A stretch of DNA of 64,000 nucleotides from Liolophura sinensis (GCF_032854445.1 NC_088295.1:2298501-2362500); one strand, 5' to 3'; counted from the stretch's first letter, positions 1-12,110 are shown. The notes: generated from the letters alone by a model not told the origin. Numbers and translations: made by a program.

Positions 1-688
1 AAACACTCTGCACACAGCACATAAAACCCAGATATGGGCAAGGATAAAAATTTGTAAACAGATACATGTAAAACTACTATAGTAAATTATACCCAGCCAA
101 GTTACACTTTAAGATAAATTTTTAATGCTGTCAGTCAAGGGGACTCTTCCTGTGCGATGTTTAGAAATTTAAGATTCTGCTGAAGGAGGTAAACACAACA
201 TCTGATTCAATGCAGGTGCACAAGACCGATATGATTGATAAATGTTCTTGCTTGATACGTGTAGACTGAACTCAATATTCATGTATAGGTGTAGGTACAC
301 TTGTTTGATTGGGGTGAAAAATATTTCTGTTCTACGATGACTGTTATTTTCTGAATGGAAGAAGTCACTGCATCTTTACAACTGCAGACTACAGTGTATT
401 CGTTAAGCAAATCTCTGTCCACACCAACTATCAATTCTCAGCAGACCCACACCTTGTTGGCTCGAATATGGTTAATACCAGAACATATTTATATGATTGG
501 AAAACCTTGAAAAACACAAAAATCATAAATACATCATAATCAGAGAAAATAAAATGGTGGAGTCTGATGATTTATTTTTGATGTGTGTGAGTGTGTATAC
601 ATATATATGTGTGTGCATGTGTAAACAGGTGTTCAGCAGAAGGGATAGTGGTGCATGGCTCTATTACACACAAACTAAAGACGCCTAC

Positions 689-787
689 CTGCAAGGTTAT
701 CCAGCATGAAGGTCAGCAACTTCGTGGTCCCATTATGATCATTGTACACATTCATGATATCAGATGACAGAGGGTTCCCATTCAAAC
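689..787 (-). CDS. CNOT6: CNOT6 post-LRR linker exon
   Basis: 99-nt exon, acceptor ggtttag at 788-794, donor gtaggc after 689, phase 1 at both ends. It encodes GLNGNPLSSDIMNVYNDHNG and continues to the MLDNLAG end, the cap of the leucine-rich repeats and linker to the nuclease domain. The next exon (VHPEQLPPRPW-like region in relatives) is not found in 1-688 and must be to the left of the window. Confidence 0.88.
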
Positions 788-3700
788 CTAAACCACAAAC
801 AAAATCAGTGTTTCATTTAAATGAACTGAATCATTGTTCATAGTCGTAAGATTATTGAGTGTTTTACTCCATATAATGAAACTAAAGGGTTTTTCCTTTA
901 CATTACAGCAGTCAGATTTATACGTGCAGGAGAACAGGAGAAAGAGAACAGGTCAAGCCTGCAGGAAAAGCAGGATGTTGCCAGATGCCTACTTGTAATA
1001 CCTGACTAATGGCTGTCACTGAAATGGCAGGAGTTGGATGTGAACCAGTGATCTTATTAGTTAGAACTCGACTTTCCCCAGGAGATCAGGTAGCTTTCTT
1101 AGCAATCCCAATATTATAAGGCTCCCAACCACAGAGACCGGATAGACTATTGCCCTGCATGCAGTTTCTGGCGATTCTGTGTTTAATGGCGCTATACAGC
1201 CAAAGATGAAGCTATGATCTGTGAAGTACTTATTTGGTTTATTTAGTGACTTATTTATTGCTCAAGGATGTCAAGGATCTTTTCACTTCAATGATGGCAG
1301 CCCATTTTACAGTGGATGGAGAGGCTCATACATGTTTTATAAAGTTGCTCAGTGATAGGATATGCAAATATATGGTGTCAATAATCCTCATATTGGGCGA
1401 CACCATATATACTGTATTTGCATATCTGATCACAGAGTAACCATGTAACAAATTTATCTTGCAAAGACCCATCAATTCAGTGCAGAAGACTGATGTATAG
1501 ATGAATCGCTTCACCGATGTGACCATTATATGCACAACCTGACAAAGGGAGATAACCTACTCAGCAGACACATTTTAGGTCTTCTGCAGGATTCGAGAAT
1601 ATATCTGTGCCGAACATGACTGTTATTGTCCAATGAAAAGCGGAGTATTTTGGTATTTTGTCTGATGCAGGATAAATGTAGTTCCATAGATCTGTATTCA
1701 CATAAACAGTCACTCAAGAGACGATACAAGTCACAACAAAGCCATGCAGCCACTTCATTCAAATATGAATTCTCATCTCCCACAATCCTCCTAGGGCAGT
1801 TTCTTGTACCTCAAATACAAGCAGGACAGGAATTATTATCCCTTACATTCCATGCGTGAAGTACACGTAGTTCGCTTGTCCGTGTACAGAAAGTTATCAT
1901 AGCTCCTTTTTTATTTATTTACTCTTATTTAGCTAAATACTGGTTGCACCGTATGGGTGTAGCATGCAGTCTTCCCACTGGATGCACCGTATGGGTGTGG
2001 CATGCAGTCTTCCCACTGGATACACTGTATTGGTGTAGCATGCAGTCTTCCCACTGGATGGATGGGTGTAGCATGCAGTCTTCCCACTGGATGCACTGTA
2101 TGGGTGTGGCATGCAGTCTTCCTGCTGGATACACTGTATTGGTGTAGCATGCAGTCTTCCCCCTGGATGGATGGGTGTAGCATGCAGTCTTCCCACTGGA
2201 TGGATGGGTGTAGCATGCAGTCTTCCAACTGGGTGGATAGTATGGGTGTAGCATGCAGTCTTCCCACTGGATGCACCGTATAGGTGTAGCATGCAGTCTT
2301 CCCACCGGATGGATGGGTGTAGTATGCAGTCTTCCCACTGTATGCACCGTATGGGTGTAGCATGCAGCCTTCCCACTGGATACACTGAATGGGTTTAGCA
2401 TGCAGTTTTCCCACTCGACGCACTGAATGGGTGTAGCATGCAGTCTTCCAACTGGATGGATGGGTGTAGCATGCAGTCTTCCCACTGGATGCACCGTATG
2501 GGTGTAGCATGCAGCCTTCCCACTGGATACACTATGAGTGTAGCATGCAGTCTTCCCACTGGATGGATGGGTGTAGAATGCAGTCTTCTAACTGGGTGGA
2601 TTGTAAGGGTGTAGCATGCAGTCTTCCCACTGCACGCACCGTATGGGTGTAGCATGCTGTCTTCCCACTGGATGCACCGTATGGGTGTAGCATGCAGCCT
2701 TCCCACTGGATACACTATGGGTGTAGCATGCAGTCTTCCAACTGGGTGGATAGTATGGGTGTAGCATGCAGTCTTCCCACTGGATGCACCGTATAGGTGT
2801 AGCATGCAGTCTTCCCACCGGATGGATGGGTGTAGCATGCAGTCTTCCCACTGTATGGCACCGTATGGGTGTAGCATGCAGCCTTTCCACTGGATGCACC
2901 GTATGGTGTAGCATGCAGTTTTCCCACTGGATACACAGTATGAGTGTAACATGCAGCCTTCCCACTAGACGCACCGTATGAGTGTAGCATGCAGTCTTCC
3001 CACTTGACGCACCGAATGGGTGTAGCATGCAGTCTTCCCACTGGATGGATGGGTGTAGCATGCAGTCTTCCCAATGGACGCACCGTATGGGTGTAGCATG
3101 CAGTCTTCCCACTGGGCGCACCGTATGGGTGTAGCATGCAGTCCCTTCCCACTGGATGGATGGGTGTAGTATGCAGTCTTCCCATTGGATGGATGGGTGT
3201 AGCATGTAGTCTTCCCACTGGATGCACCGTATGGGTGTAGCATGCATATTTCCCACTGGACGCACCGTATGTGTGTAGCATGCAGTCTTCCCACTAAATG
3301 TACTTGTACAAGCAGTCCTCAATTCAGGGTTTCATTGTTTATCTACAATCCTACCTAAAATATGTGTTTATTTCCTGATCTACATCTACAATGAAATTAA
3401 AACAATCATCAAGATCAAAGCAAATATATTCCTATTTGTATTATATACATACTGGGAAATTGGCAGTTGGAAACTGGAGTGACACACTGTCATCTCTGTA
3501 TCAACAAAAACTGCATGTGCAAAACAACTGTAGCTTGAAACCAAACCACCCCAGTACATGTACCCATCTGTATAGTGAAGATAGAGAATTCAGGCAACCT
3601 GCTCATCATGGCAAATGTGGAAATGGACAAATGAAAGGTGCATTATGTTGATACCTGTGTACCTGTATATACACAACTGCACATGCAGACAATTTAGTTT

Positions 3701-4900
3701 GTCCACACACAATACCGCAAATTGTACACATCGACACAGTACATAGAGAAATTTGGATACATACGTCAAGCAAAATTAAAATTCCACATGACAAACAACT
3801 GGAGTTGAAGCCTGGACATGAATATGGGTATGGATAGACAGACAAATTCATTATACCATAATAAGACCCACCCTAAAACTGTTAGCCCGTGAGTCAGTCG
3901 TGCCATCAATACAGATTCGCATTAGACACTTTTTTAAATACATTTGTTTGTGAAGTTCATCTCAGGCTAGGAGAGGGCTTACCTAGCGTTTGGAGCTGGA
4001 AGAGTTTGCCAAGTTCATAAGGCAGCACTCGCAGGTGATTGTGATTGAGAAGGAGCTCCCTGAGGTGAATCATGTCCCCAATCTCCGCGGGCAGGCTGCG
4101 CAGTTTATTAGAGGAGAGATCCAGGTATGTGAGATGAGTGAGTTTGGCGATATCTGAGGGAGGCGGGTCAGGTAATTGTCATTTAATATAACGATGTCAA
4201 ATGCTGCAGTCGCCACAGTACGGGAGAGATGTTTCGCACAGTGCCTGGAAAAGAAACAACACGATACCATCAGTTACTGCAAGATTTAGCACAAGATATG
4301 CAAAAGAGAAGCAATCTTTAATACAGCAACAGCATTAATACATGCTGTCCAGGATTTGTGACCAATCCTAAGCAGTTGCAGGCACATTGTAAGTGCTAAC
4401 ATTTCCTAGTAAAACATGTACATGTCTGTTTTTTTTTTACATAAGTACAATTCTATTATCTATAAAAGTATTCATTCATTCAAGGCCACAGTTAACTCAT
4501 TTTTTTTTTTTGTTTCTCATGACCTTCTGGCTTATATGTAACAGAATCTTCACCAAATTCATATTCAACTTTATTTCAAAATTAATAATAAATAATTATT
4601 GCGAAGAGCACCTCTATTTTCAGAGATAGGCTCATGAAAAACTAATAATAAACAAACAAATGCCAAACGTTGAAGTCAACCCTGAGGATGTATATGTAAG
4701 TGAACTTGCGATCATAGCTGCATCAGGTCCATACATGTAAATGCAACAGCAAAAGGCAGCCAATGAGCTAGCACGATGTCAGACGTACCTGTGATCTCCA
4801 GCTCGTACCATGTGGAGCGTTTACCCAGTGCCTGATCTTCACTTGACATAAGGGTATGGGATCTTCGGGGATTAGGTGATTCATATTTTTCTTTCGGCAT
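689..4900 (-). CDS. CNOT6: CCR4-NOT complex deadenylase subunit (CNOT6/CNOT6L type), N-terminal half, partial gene
   Basis: Catalytic subunit of the CCR4-NOT complex. The family shortens mRNA poly(A) tails in the cytoplasm through a C-terminal EEP-type exonuclease and binds CAF1/CNOT7 through N-terminal leucine-rich repeats. Three coding exons are seen on the minus strand (4789-4900, 3983-4244, 689-787). They give an N-terminus beginning MPKEKYESPNPRR, then about four leucine-rich repeats (LPAEIGDM..LRELLLN, LRVLPYELGKLFQLQTLG), then the linker LNGNPLSSDIMNVY..LLTFMLDNL. This order and wording match CNOT6/CNOT6L of animals. Exon phases agree throughout (each junction splits a Gly codon). The nuclease domain must lie beyond position 1. 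One base is missing in the middle exon near 4155. CNOT6 and CNOT6L cannot be separated, since invertebrates usually have a single copy. Confidence 0.9.
788..1940. other. CNOT6 intron sequence, unique part
   Basis: No exon or known element recognised. The only structured part is an imperfect inverted repeat at about 1359-1427, described separately. Short ORFs here on both strands show no protein-like composition. Confidence 0.5.
1359..1427. repeat. Imperfect inverted repeat in CNOT6 intron
   Basis: The arm gatatgcaaatatatggtgtc is followed after a short loop (ataatcctcatattggg) by the near-complement gacaccatatatactgtatttgcatatc. This could fold into a hairpin of about 25 bp per arm. Each arm carries an octamer-like ATGCAAAT/ATTTGCAT. 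Function unknown; a decayed MITE end is possible. Confidence 0.6.
1942..3299. repeat. Minisatellite, 33-39 bp unit, about 36 copies
   Basis: The dominant unit is about 38 bp and contains gtagcatgcagtcttccc followed by actggatgcaccgtatgg. Shorter variants carry gatggatg instead. Each unit holds the palindrome gcatgc. The array lies in the CNOT6 intron between the exons at 787 and 3983. Because few units have stops, several long overlapping ORFs appear on both strands. They are by-products of the repeat. Confidence 0.95.
3300..3982. other. CNOT6 intron, probable dispersed repeat copy
   Basis: No gene. The part 3600-3870 resembles segments at 34920-35100 and 35230-35420. Shared features are an ATGGACAAA-type stretch, AACTGGAGTTGAAGCCTGGACA-like wording and a run of GACAGACAAA before TATTATAC-like sequence. 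This suggests an interspersed repeat family that I cannot name. Confidence 0.4.
3983..4244 (-). CDS. CNOT6: CNOT6 leucine-rich-repeat exon, with one-base frame break
   Basis: Acceptor ttccag at 4245, donor gtaagc after 3983. Read in two frames, the exon gives GTVRNISPVLWRLQHLTSLY..LNDNYLTRLP and then DIAKLTHLTYLDLSSNKLRS and the rest of the leucine-rich repeats. The frame changes at 4154-4156, between the Pro of RLP and the Asp of DIAKL, where one base is missing compared with the expected Pro-Pro/Asp junction. Length 262 nt is one short of a multiple that preserves phase. Everything else in the exon is conserved, so a sequencing or assembly error is more likely than a dead gene. Confidence 0.88.
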
Positions 4901-4914
4901 GACAGTAAAGGGAA
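4789..4914 (-). CDS. CNOT6: CNOT6 first coding exon
   Basis: The exon follows a tttgcag acceptor, has 14 nt of leader and then the ATG whose complement is at 4898-4900. The protein starts MPKEKYESPNPRRS, as known family members do, which decides the start even though an in-frame upstream ATG (4930) exists in the intron. It encodes 37 codons plus one base and ends at the donor gtacgt (phase 1). The untranslated first exon should lie upstream, possibly at 10.6 kb. Confidence 0.88.
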
Positions 4915-5578
4915 CTGCAAAGAAAAACAATGAAAAAAGTTAAGGACTTCATGTAAGTTGTATTGTAATGTTTATCTTCACATTTAATGGCCGAGTTTAT
5001 AAAGTCTTAGACGTGTGGAAATACAATGTTAAGACACTGGAGTACATACGGACTAGTGTAGGGAGTGTTATTATTCATATACATATTTTTTTTCTTCAGG
5101 TTTTAAAAAAGAAAACATATAAATAATGCCAAAATCCGATGAAAAAGCATGAAACTTCAATACTTTTTGGGAGTTTTTCTTTCAGGAGAAGAGGTTATTT
5201 GAAAATTCCTCTTGCTATGTATCATCCTTACATTGTAATATCCAAATAAGGACGTGATTAATGTGTGATAAATTTATTGAATGGAAAGGACCTGGTATCA
5301 GTTTCGGTTCTGTTTTACTACTCTTTTCCTGTTATATTGCAAGCATACAGCCTATAAAGCTCCAAACATGCCCTGAAGCAATGTACAGGTTATAAAGTCG
5401 AAAAATTGTAGCTGGCTCCAGTCACATTGAAATACCTTTTTTTTTGCATTAGACACTGTAGAATTATGAAAATCACTGCACTACAAATGTAACTTTCTGA
5501 AAAATTCTTGAGCACGCAGTTGTTCACCAATCAATTAAATCAATATATAACAAATGTAATTTTCAACCTTATATATTT
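4915..5578. other. CNOT6 5' intron, no feature seen
   Basis: AT-rich sequence without recognisable exon, SINE or tandem structure. Confidence 0.4.
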
Positions 5579-6996
5579 TCTACGTGTAACATGTTAATGT
5601 TAATGATAGCTTGTGGACCACATGCTCTTGACCAGGATTCATGTATGATGTCGCAATAGTATCCAAATGTTACGTAATACCATAGTTTATACATCTCTAC
5701 GTGTAACATGTTAATGATAATGATACCTAGTGGACCACATGCTCTTGACCAGGATTCATGTATGATGTCGCTATAGTATCCAAATGTTTACTAATACCAT
5801 AGTTCATACATTCTTTACGTGTAACATGTTAATGTTAATGATACCTAGTGGACCACATGCTCTTGACCAGGATTCATGTATGATGTCGCAATAGTATCCA
5901 AATGTACGTAATACCATAGCTTATACATTCTCTACGTGTAACATGTTTAATGTTAATGATACCTAGTGGACCACATGCTCTCGACCAGGATTCATGTATG
6001 ATGTCGAAATAGTATCCAAATGTTACGTAATACCATAGTTTTATACATTCTCTACGTGTAAACATGTTAATGTTAATGATAGCTAGTGGACCACATGCTC
6101 TCGACCAGGATTCATGTATGATGTCGCAATAGTATCCAAATGTTACGTAATACCATAGTTTATACATCCTCTACGTGTAACATGTTAATGTTAATGATAG
6201 CTAGTGGACCACATGCTCTCGACCAGGATTCATGTATGATGTCGCAATAGTATCCAAATGTTACGTAATACCATAGTTTATACATTCTCTACGTGTAAAC
6301 ATGTTAATGTTAATGATAGCTAGTGGACCACATGCTCTCGACCAGGATTCATGTTTGATGTCGCAATAGTATCCAAATGTTACGTAATACCATAGTTTAT
6401 ACATTCTCTACGTGTAACATGTTAATGTTAATGATAGCTAGTGGACCACATGCTCTCGACCAGGATTCATGTATGATGTCGCAATAGTATCCAAATGTTA
6501 CGTAATACCATAGTTTATACATTCTCTACGTGTAACATGTTAATGTTAATGATAGCTAGTGGACCACATGCTCTCGACCAGGATTCATGTATGATGTCGC
6601 AATAGTATCCAAATGTTACGTAATACCATAGTTTATACATTCTCTACGTGTAACATGTTAATGTTAATGATAGCTAGTGGACCACATGCTCTCGACCAGG
6701 ATTCATGTATGATGTCGCAATAGTATCCAAATGTTACGTAATACCATAGTTTATACATTCTCTACGTGTAACATGTTAATGTTAATGATAGCTAGTGGAC
6801 CACATGCTCTAGACCAGGATTCATGTATGATGTCGCAATAGTATCCAAATGTTACGTAATACCATAGTTTATACATCCTCTACGTGTAACATGTTAATGT
6901 TAATGATAGCTAGTGGACCACATGCTCTCGACCAGGATTCATGTATGATGTCGCAATAATCCAAATGTTATATAATACCATAGTTTATCCATTCTA
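5579..6996. repeat. Satellite-like tandem array, 118-bp unit, about 12 copies
   Basis: The period is 118 bp (119 where one A is added), measured from the recurring ctcgaccaggattcatg. The first three or four units (ctcttgacc variant) are more diverged. Those from about 6100 to 6950 are nearly identical, which points to recent homogenisation. The array lies upstream of the CNOT6 coding exons, in its presumed 5' intron. Each unit contains an AT-rich tract with ttaatgttaatgata. Confidence 0.95.
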
Positions 6997-7964
6997 ATTC
7001 ATGATAACACTTATTTAATGCAAGACGGCCTTTACCTTTACTAACACAAAAGTATGCTTCCAAAGAAAATAAAAGTGCCACAAAGATTCAAAATCTTCCC
7101 AGATATACAACCTTTTCTCTGCAGAGACGTTTTTAGTCCCTGTGCTGAAGGGCAGAAATACAGATTTTAAACTTGCTAAAATATGCCTCATCACATTATA
7201 AAGCTTATGTTGTACATATGAAGACAAACGCTAACCAAAACGAAACTTTGACAGGACATAGAAATACACACATGAACTTATCAGTAAAGATATTTTTCTG
7301 GTTCACGTTAACCTTCACACTGTAAATGAAAAACACAGTGCCTCGTTTGAACGAAAAATTGGTGTTTTTCATCGAGAGTACATTTTATGGCTCTTTTATG
7401 GCATTACAACGTTCATGAGTTCTTCGTCCAAGTTTAATACTTCTGATTCCAAAACTTACAGAACTGTGCTGGGATTTTGAAATTTGCACTTTCTCATCAT
7501 GCCTCTCTGGGACCAACTCTTTGTCTTATCATATCCATTGTTGTTTATATCTAAACTCATGCCAGTAATCTGAATTAGGCCTAAAATCCAATCAATATCC
7601 AGGTTGAACAAATTTGCTTACTGAAAATACCAAATTCCAGAGCAAATATATTCATTAAACATGTGCTATATCCTCATTTATGACATTATTACACAAAGAC
7701 AATACAAAACACACAAAGAGGTGGGTCCCAAATATCTATCATACAAAAACTTTGCATGTGTCTTTTTTTCTTTAAAGAAAAAAAAAAAGCCAAAGACCAC
7801 ACCTCAAATGAACTTTTCATATTTTTCCATCTACACTCTAAGTAATTTTCATATTTTCTCCACTTTTAGAGTTCAAGTCCACATGCATGCACATCCTTTG
7901 GATGAATCTGACAAAGGATTATTTCAGATTCATGGCTAAATCAAGCATTCCTCCACAGATCCTG
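6997..7964. other. Spacer between two tandem arrays, no feature seen
   Basis: No exon with a credible splice context and no repeat found. A purine-rich A tract (about 7777-7793) is present. Confidence 0.4.
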
Positions 7965-9255
7965 CTGTGACATACCATGAGCTGGTGTGCCACTTGCCAC
8001 CTCATCATAGTTGGCATGTGTTACTACTGTGTTCCATGTAATATGATATCATACCATGAGCTGGTGTGCCAGTTGTCACCTTGTCACAGTGGACATGTGT
8101 TACTACTGTGTTGCATGTAATAAAATGACATACCATGAGCTGGTGTGCCTCTTGCCACCTTGTCACAGTGTGTATGTGTTACTACTGTGTTGCATGTAAT
8201 ATATCATACCATGAGTTGGTGTGCCTCTTGCCACCTTGTCATAGTGTGTATGTGTTACTACTGTGTTCCATGTAATATGATATCATACCATGAGCTGGTG
8301 TGCCTCTTGCCACCGTGTCATAGTGTGCATGTGTTACTACTGTGTTCCATGTAATAAGATGACATACCATGAGCTGGTGTGCCTCTTGCCACCTTGTCGT
8401 AGTGGGCATGTGTTACTACTGTGTTCCATGTAATAAGATGACATACCATGAGCTGGTGTGCCTCTTGCCACCTTGTCGTAGTGGGCATGTGTTACTGCTG
8501 TGTTCCATGTAATAAGATGACATACCATGAGCTGGTGTGCCTCTTGCCACCTTGTCGCAGTGGACATGTGTTACTACTGTGTTCCATGTAATGAGATGAC
8601 ATACCATGAGCCGGTGTGCCTCTTGCCACCTTGTCGTAGTGGGCATGTGTTACTACTGTGTTCCATGTAAAAAGATGACATACCATGAGCTGGTGAGCAA
8701 CTTGCCACCTCGTCATAGTTGGCATGTGTTACTACTGTGTTCCATGTAATATGATATCATATCATGAACTGGTGTGCCACTTGCCACCTTGTCGCAGCGG
8801 ACATGTGTTACTACTGTGTTGCATGTAATAAAATGACATACCATGAGCTGGTATGCCTCTTGCCACCTTGTCACAGTGTGTATGTGTTACTGCTGTGTTC
8901 CATGTAATAAAATGACATACCATGAGCTGGTATGCCTCTTGCCACCTTGTCACAGTGTGTATGTGTTACTACTGTGTTCCATGTAAAAAGATGACATACC
9001 ATGAGCAGGTGTGCCACTTGCCACCGTGTCATAGTGTGCATGTGTTACTACTGTGTTCCATGTAATAAGATGACATACCATGAGCTGGTGTGCCTATTGC
9101 CACCTTGTCGTAGTGGGCATGTGTTACTGCTGTGTTCCATGTAATAAGATGACATACCATGAGCTGGTGTGCCACTTGCCACCTTGTCGCAATGGGCATG
9201 TGTTACTACTGTGCTCCATGTAATATACAAAATGGCATTACATGAGCCTGTGTAG
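7965..9255. repeat. Minisatellite, 79-bp unit, about 16 copies
   Basis: Period of 79 bp measured between successive gacataccatgagctgg starts (8361, 8440, 8519, 8598). The unit also contains ttgccaccttgtc and gtgttactactgtgttcc. ORFs of 60-77 codons on the minus strand read the repeat and are not genes. Confidence 0.94.
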
Positions 9256-10605
9256 CCCAAAATATTTTTAGAACAGTCATATGTATATATTTTATAAAGC
9301 TATTATATAAAGCTAAAAGACCGCACATTAAACTTTCATTTCAGTGTTTTTCAAATTGCTTTTTTTTTAAAAATTTTTCCAGAATTTTTTTGTCCAGCTG
9401 GATAGTTTACTACTTAAACTAAAAAAACAGTCGGGCAGATTCATCTTCGGTATTTTTAGTGATCATTTAAAGTTAAAACAGTCAAATGTTTCAAAAATTT
9501 TTAAAACTTTGATATTCCTGACCTTTATTAATATCTTTGAAACTATAAAGGTGATAAAAAAATTGTGGGACAATTTTTTTAGCCTTTAAATGTATTCAGC
9601 TACATAAGTGCCGTATGTTGAAAAGTAAGCGAGAAATAAATGTCTCAAAAACAGAGGGAATAAATGACCAAAATGTCTTGAGGAACATGGTGTATAAGAA
9701 AAATCAGCATTAATTTGTTCGCAGTCAAAAATGTGAAGAGATCAACTACTCAAGTAAAATTTAAAAAAATTATAGTTCCATGAAAAGCACAAAATAGTGT
9801 TTCATCTTGACATTTGTAAACAAAACCTGCTGCAAGGTGATAAAATATTTCCTTTACACAAGGCAAAAGTGTGCCAGGAGTAAATCAAGGCTGGATTTGA
9901 ACTTGTAACAACAGCGGCCAGTTGGTTGGGTTAACAATGATTTAGACAGGAATACAAAAAAGTTTACATATTGTGTGCAGCACTTCGTGGAAATTATTAA
10001 TAGTCACATTGGGACTTGAATGAAAGGAGATGCGAAAAGTCTTTTCAATGTACCTGTCACTGAAGAGAATCAACCATGGTGCAGTCTACTTTGCTAGTTC
10101 CGTAAATAACTTCAATAAACATTCAGCACTTACATCTACATGCAACATTGCCATTTATGTTGAATGCGGCATGAGAATTGAATTAGCCCTTAGTCTGGGG
10201 TGAAATTTTGAACAATGTCTAATAGGACGATGCCAATCTGTACACTCTCTACCCAATAACTATACAGATTCTGAGGTTAATTACACTCTGCGTGCTGAAT
10301 ATTGGACAAACAAAATAAACAGGGTAGGCGCCTAGGTGCTGTCACCCTTATTTCGGTCACACAGGATTTCACTGCTCCATATGATAAATAGCATATATAA
10401 CATTTCTGAGTTTTCCCGATTTTCTGTACTCTGGTGTGAATGTAAACAATGTTTTAATTCATGCACAGGTGCAAAACAGTGTGTGCATAGCTCTATATGC
10501 CAAACCATCACTCATCAGCTGCTGAGATCAGCAGATCATCGAAGGCACATTGCCTAGCTTTACTGACATACGGTCAACTCCCTGACCGCTGGATAAATAC
10601 CTTAC
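9256..10605. other. AT-rich spacer, no gene seen
   Basis: Long A and T runs and no recognisable coding or repeat structure. If the proposed first CNOT6 exon at 10.6 kb is right, this is intronic. Confidence 0.4.
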
Positions 10606-10780
10606 CTTCATTGAGGACTCCTATCGAACAAATTATGATTCAATGTGGCTTAAGCAGCTGTAAACATTAAGAATTTTTCTTCTCTTCCACCGCTAAATTC
10701 AGACAGTATGGCTGCCGCTTCGAGAAGCTTTATTGTAAAACGAAATCTCACTGGATGATATTCTACTTCCCGTTTCTCAA
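10606..10780 (-). other. Candidate untranslated first exon of CNOT6
   Basis: On the minus strand a clean donor (gaag followed by gtaagg, exon end at 10606) follows about 170 nt with no conserved ORF, just downstream of an ETS-like promoter site. The CNOT6 ATG exon has an acceptor 14 nt before its start codon and therefore needs an upstream leader exon. This one fits in strand and order. The upper boundary is a guess, and no transcript evidence is available. Confidence 0.35.
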
Positions 10781-10830
10781 ACCGGAAGTGACTTGAAACA
10801 AAATGGTGGCTTCCATGGCATGCCGAGGTA
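10775..10830. promoter_or_regulatory. Probable bidirectional TATA-less promoter (CNOT6 / MRPL1)
   Basis: The segment has accggaagtg (10783-10792), a close match to the ETS/GABP site, followed within 8 bp by caaaatggtggc, similar to YY1 sites that often sit at the start of mitochondrial-protein genes. It separates a minus-strand gene on the left from a plus-strand gene on the right. No TATA box is evident. The motifs are seen; promoter activity is inferred. Confidence 0.45.
10803..10827 (+). CDS. Candidate first coding exon of MRPL1
   Basis: An ATG inside the YY1-like site opens MVASMACR and runs into a donor-like gtactt at 10828 (phase 1). Its place next to an ETS site and upstream of the MRPL1 exons fits a very short first exon of a mitochondrial targeting sequence. 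At least one more exon, ending in phase 2, would be needed before 13987, and I did not find it. Tentative. Confidence 0.3.
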
Positions 10831-11950
10831 CTTTGAATGCTCTGCATGCGTACTTCAATGCCAGCTTTTTTCTGTACGCTTTCAATGTACAGGAATAAGT
10901 GATTCAGTAATACATTTCTGTCAGAATAAGTGGAAACATAATAACGTAATTTAAATTACGTGAATACCACCTACCTTGCCATGATATGTCAGCAGCAACA
11001 ACAACATAGCATTATTCTAGTAAAAGATGCTTTCCCAGGGCAGCCCTTTTTGAATGATATACTGTTTTAGTTTGCTGTCTCCAGTAACCTTGCTGGGAGA
11101 TGTAAAGCTAGTAATGAAGTTTGGTAATATGTTATGCTAGTTTCAATGAAATTCTTTTTGGGTTTCCATCAAAACGACCTCCAGCAAGAACACTGTGCTC
11201 ATTTCTTTATACAACAAAAATCACATTAACATGCAATCACTTTACAATCTTCAAAGTCCAGAAATAATCTGAAAATGTGTATTTTACAATGGCAACATTT
11301 GGCAACATTTATCGGCCACATATATGTATGTATGTATATATATATAGTGCCCATGGCACTAGCTTGAACATGCATTATATATAGATGGTGTACTGGTTAG
11401 AGGGTGATCTGACTGTAATTCATTTTTTTTTCGCACAAATCGCATGAAAGCATTTCGGAATCTCAGTCACAAGATCTCACAGGTTTAGGTGGCATAAGAT
11501 GGGGCCTCTCGCAAACTAATGTTGCTAAGAAATGTAATTTAGCAGTTGCTGCTTACAGCACAATTCAGCAGGCAGACCCGACTATGCAAGATGTACATTC
11601 CACATAGCAACTGTTGTAAAATTGCTCCTTTAGTTTGTGAAAGCCCCTGTCTTGTCTTGTCCAAGCCTGCATGAACTCGCAAGACTCCTGAATTGCCGAT
11701 TTATCTATTCAAGAAATCTGGTCACTAAACTCGTTGGCATCTGTGGCAAGCAGACAATGATAAAAGAAACAGGTATAGACAAATCATTAACAGGAAACGA
11801 TATCCTGAGAAGTATGCATGGTGTTACTGGAAAATATAGTATGTTACACAGTAGGTAATATTTGGGTGCTATCACAAGGTAGAGTGATGTAAATTTGTGT
11901 AAAAATGGACGTATGTCACTGCGATGGAGACAAGAATTACCCATCAAATA
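10831..11950. other. Presumed MRPL1 first intron, no certain feature
   Basis: A short TATG/TA microsatellite lies at about 11322-11346. The missing second MRPL1 exon may be somewhere from here to 13986. No candidate with both a matching phase and basic targeting-type composition stood out. Confidence 0.35.
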
Positions 11951-11954
11951 CGTT

Positions 11955-12110
11955 CATTTATTTATTTAGTTATTTGATTGGTGTTTTACGCCATACTCAA
12001 GAATATTTCACTTATACGACAGCGGCCAGCATTATGGTGGGTGGAAACCGGGCACAGACCGGGGGGAACCCATGACCATCCGCAGGTTTCTGTCAGACCT
12101 TCTCACGTAT
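11955..12110 (-). mobile_element. SINE fragment, AATA-tail family, inverted
   Basis: Read on the minus strand it contains ccaccataatgctggccg, tataagtgaaatattcttg, and ends with a caatcaaataa-type tail. It is the same family as the nearly full copy at 27733-27990 but lacks the tRNA-like head. Confidence 0.8.

Noticed and set aside
1925-3322. Cys/His-rich repetitive ORFs up to 244 codons
   Set aside because: Frames of the 38-bp minisatellite; no start context or conserved domain.
8145-9260. Short minus- and plus-strand ORFs with a repeated MSSYYMEHSSNT-like segment
   Set aside because: Frames of the 79-bp array.
11705-11768. Possible missing MRPL1 second exon (RNLVTKLVGICGKQTMIKET)
   Set aside because: A tattcaag acceptor and a gtatag donor exist, but the length (59 nt) does not give the phase required by the exon at 13987 when joined to the candidate first exon.
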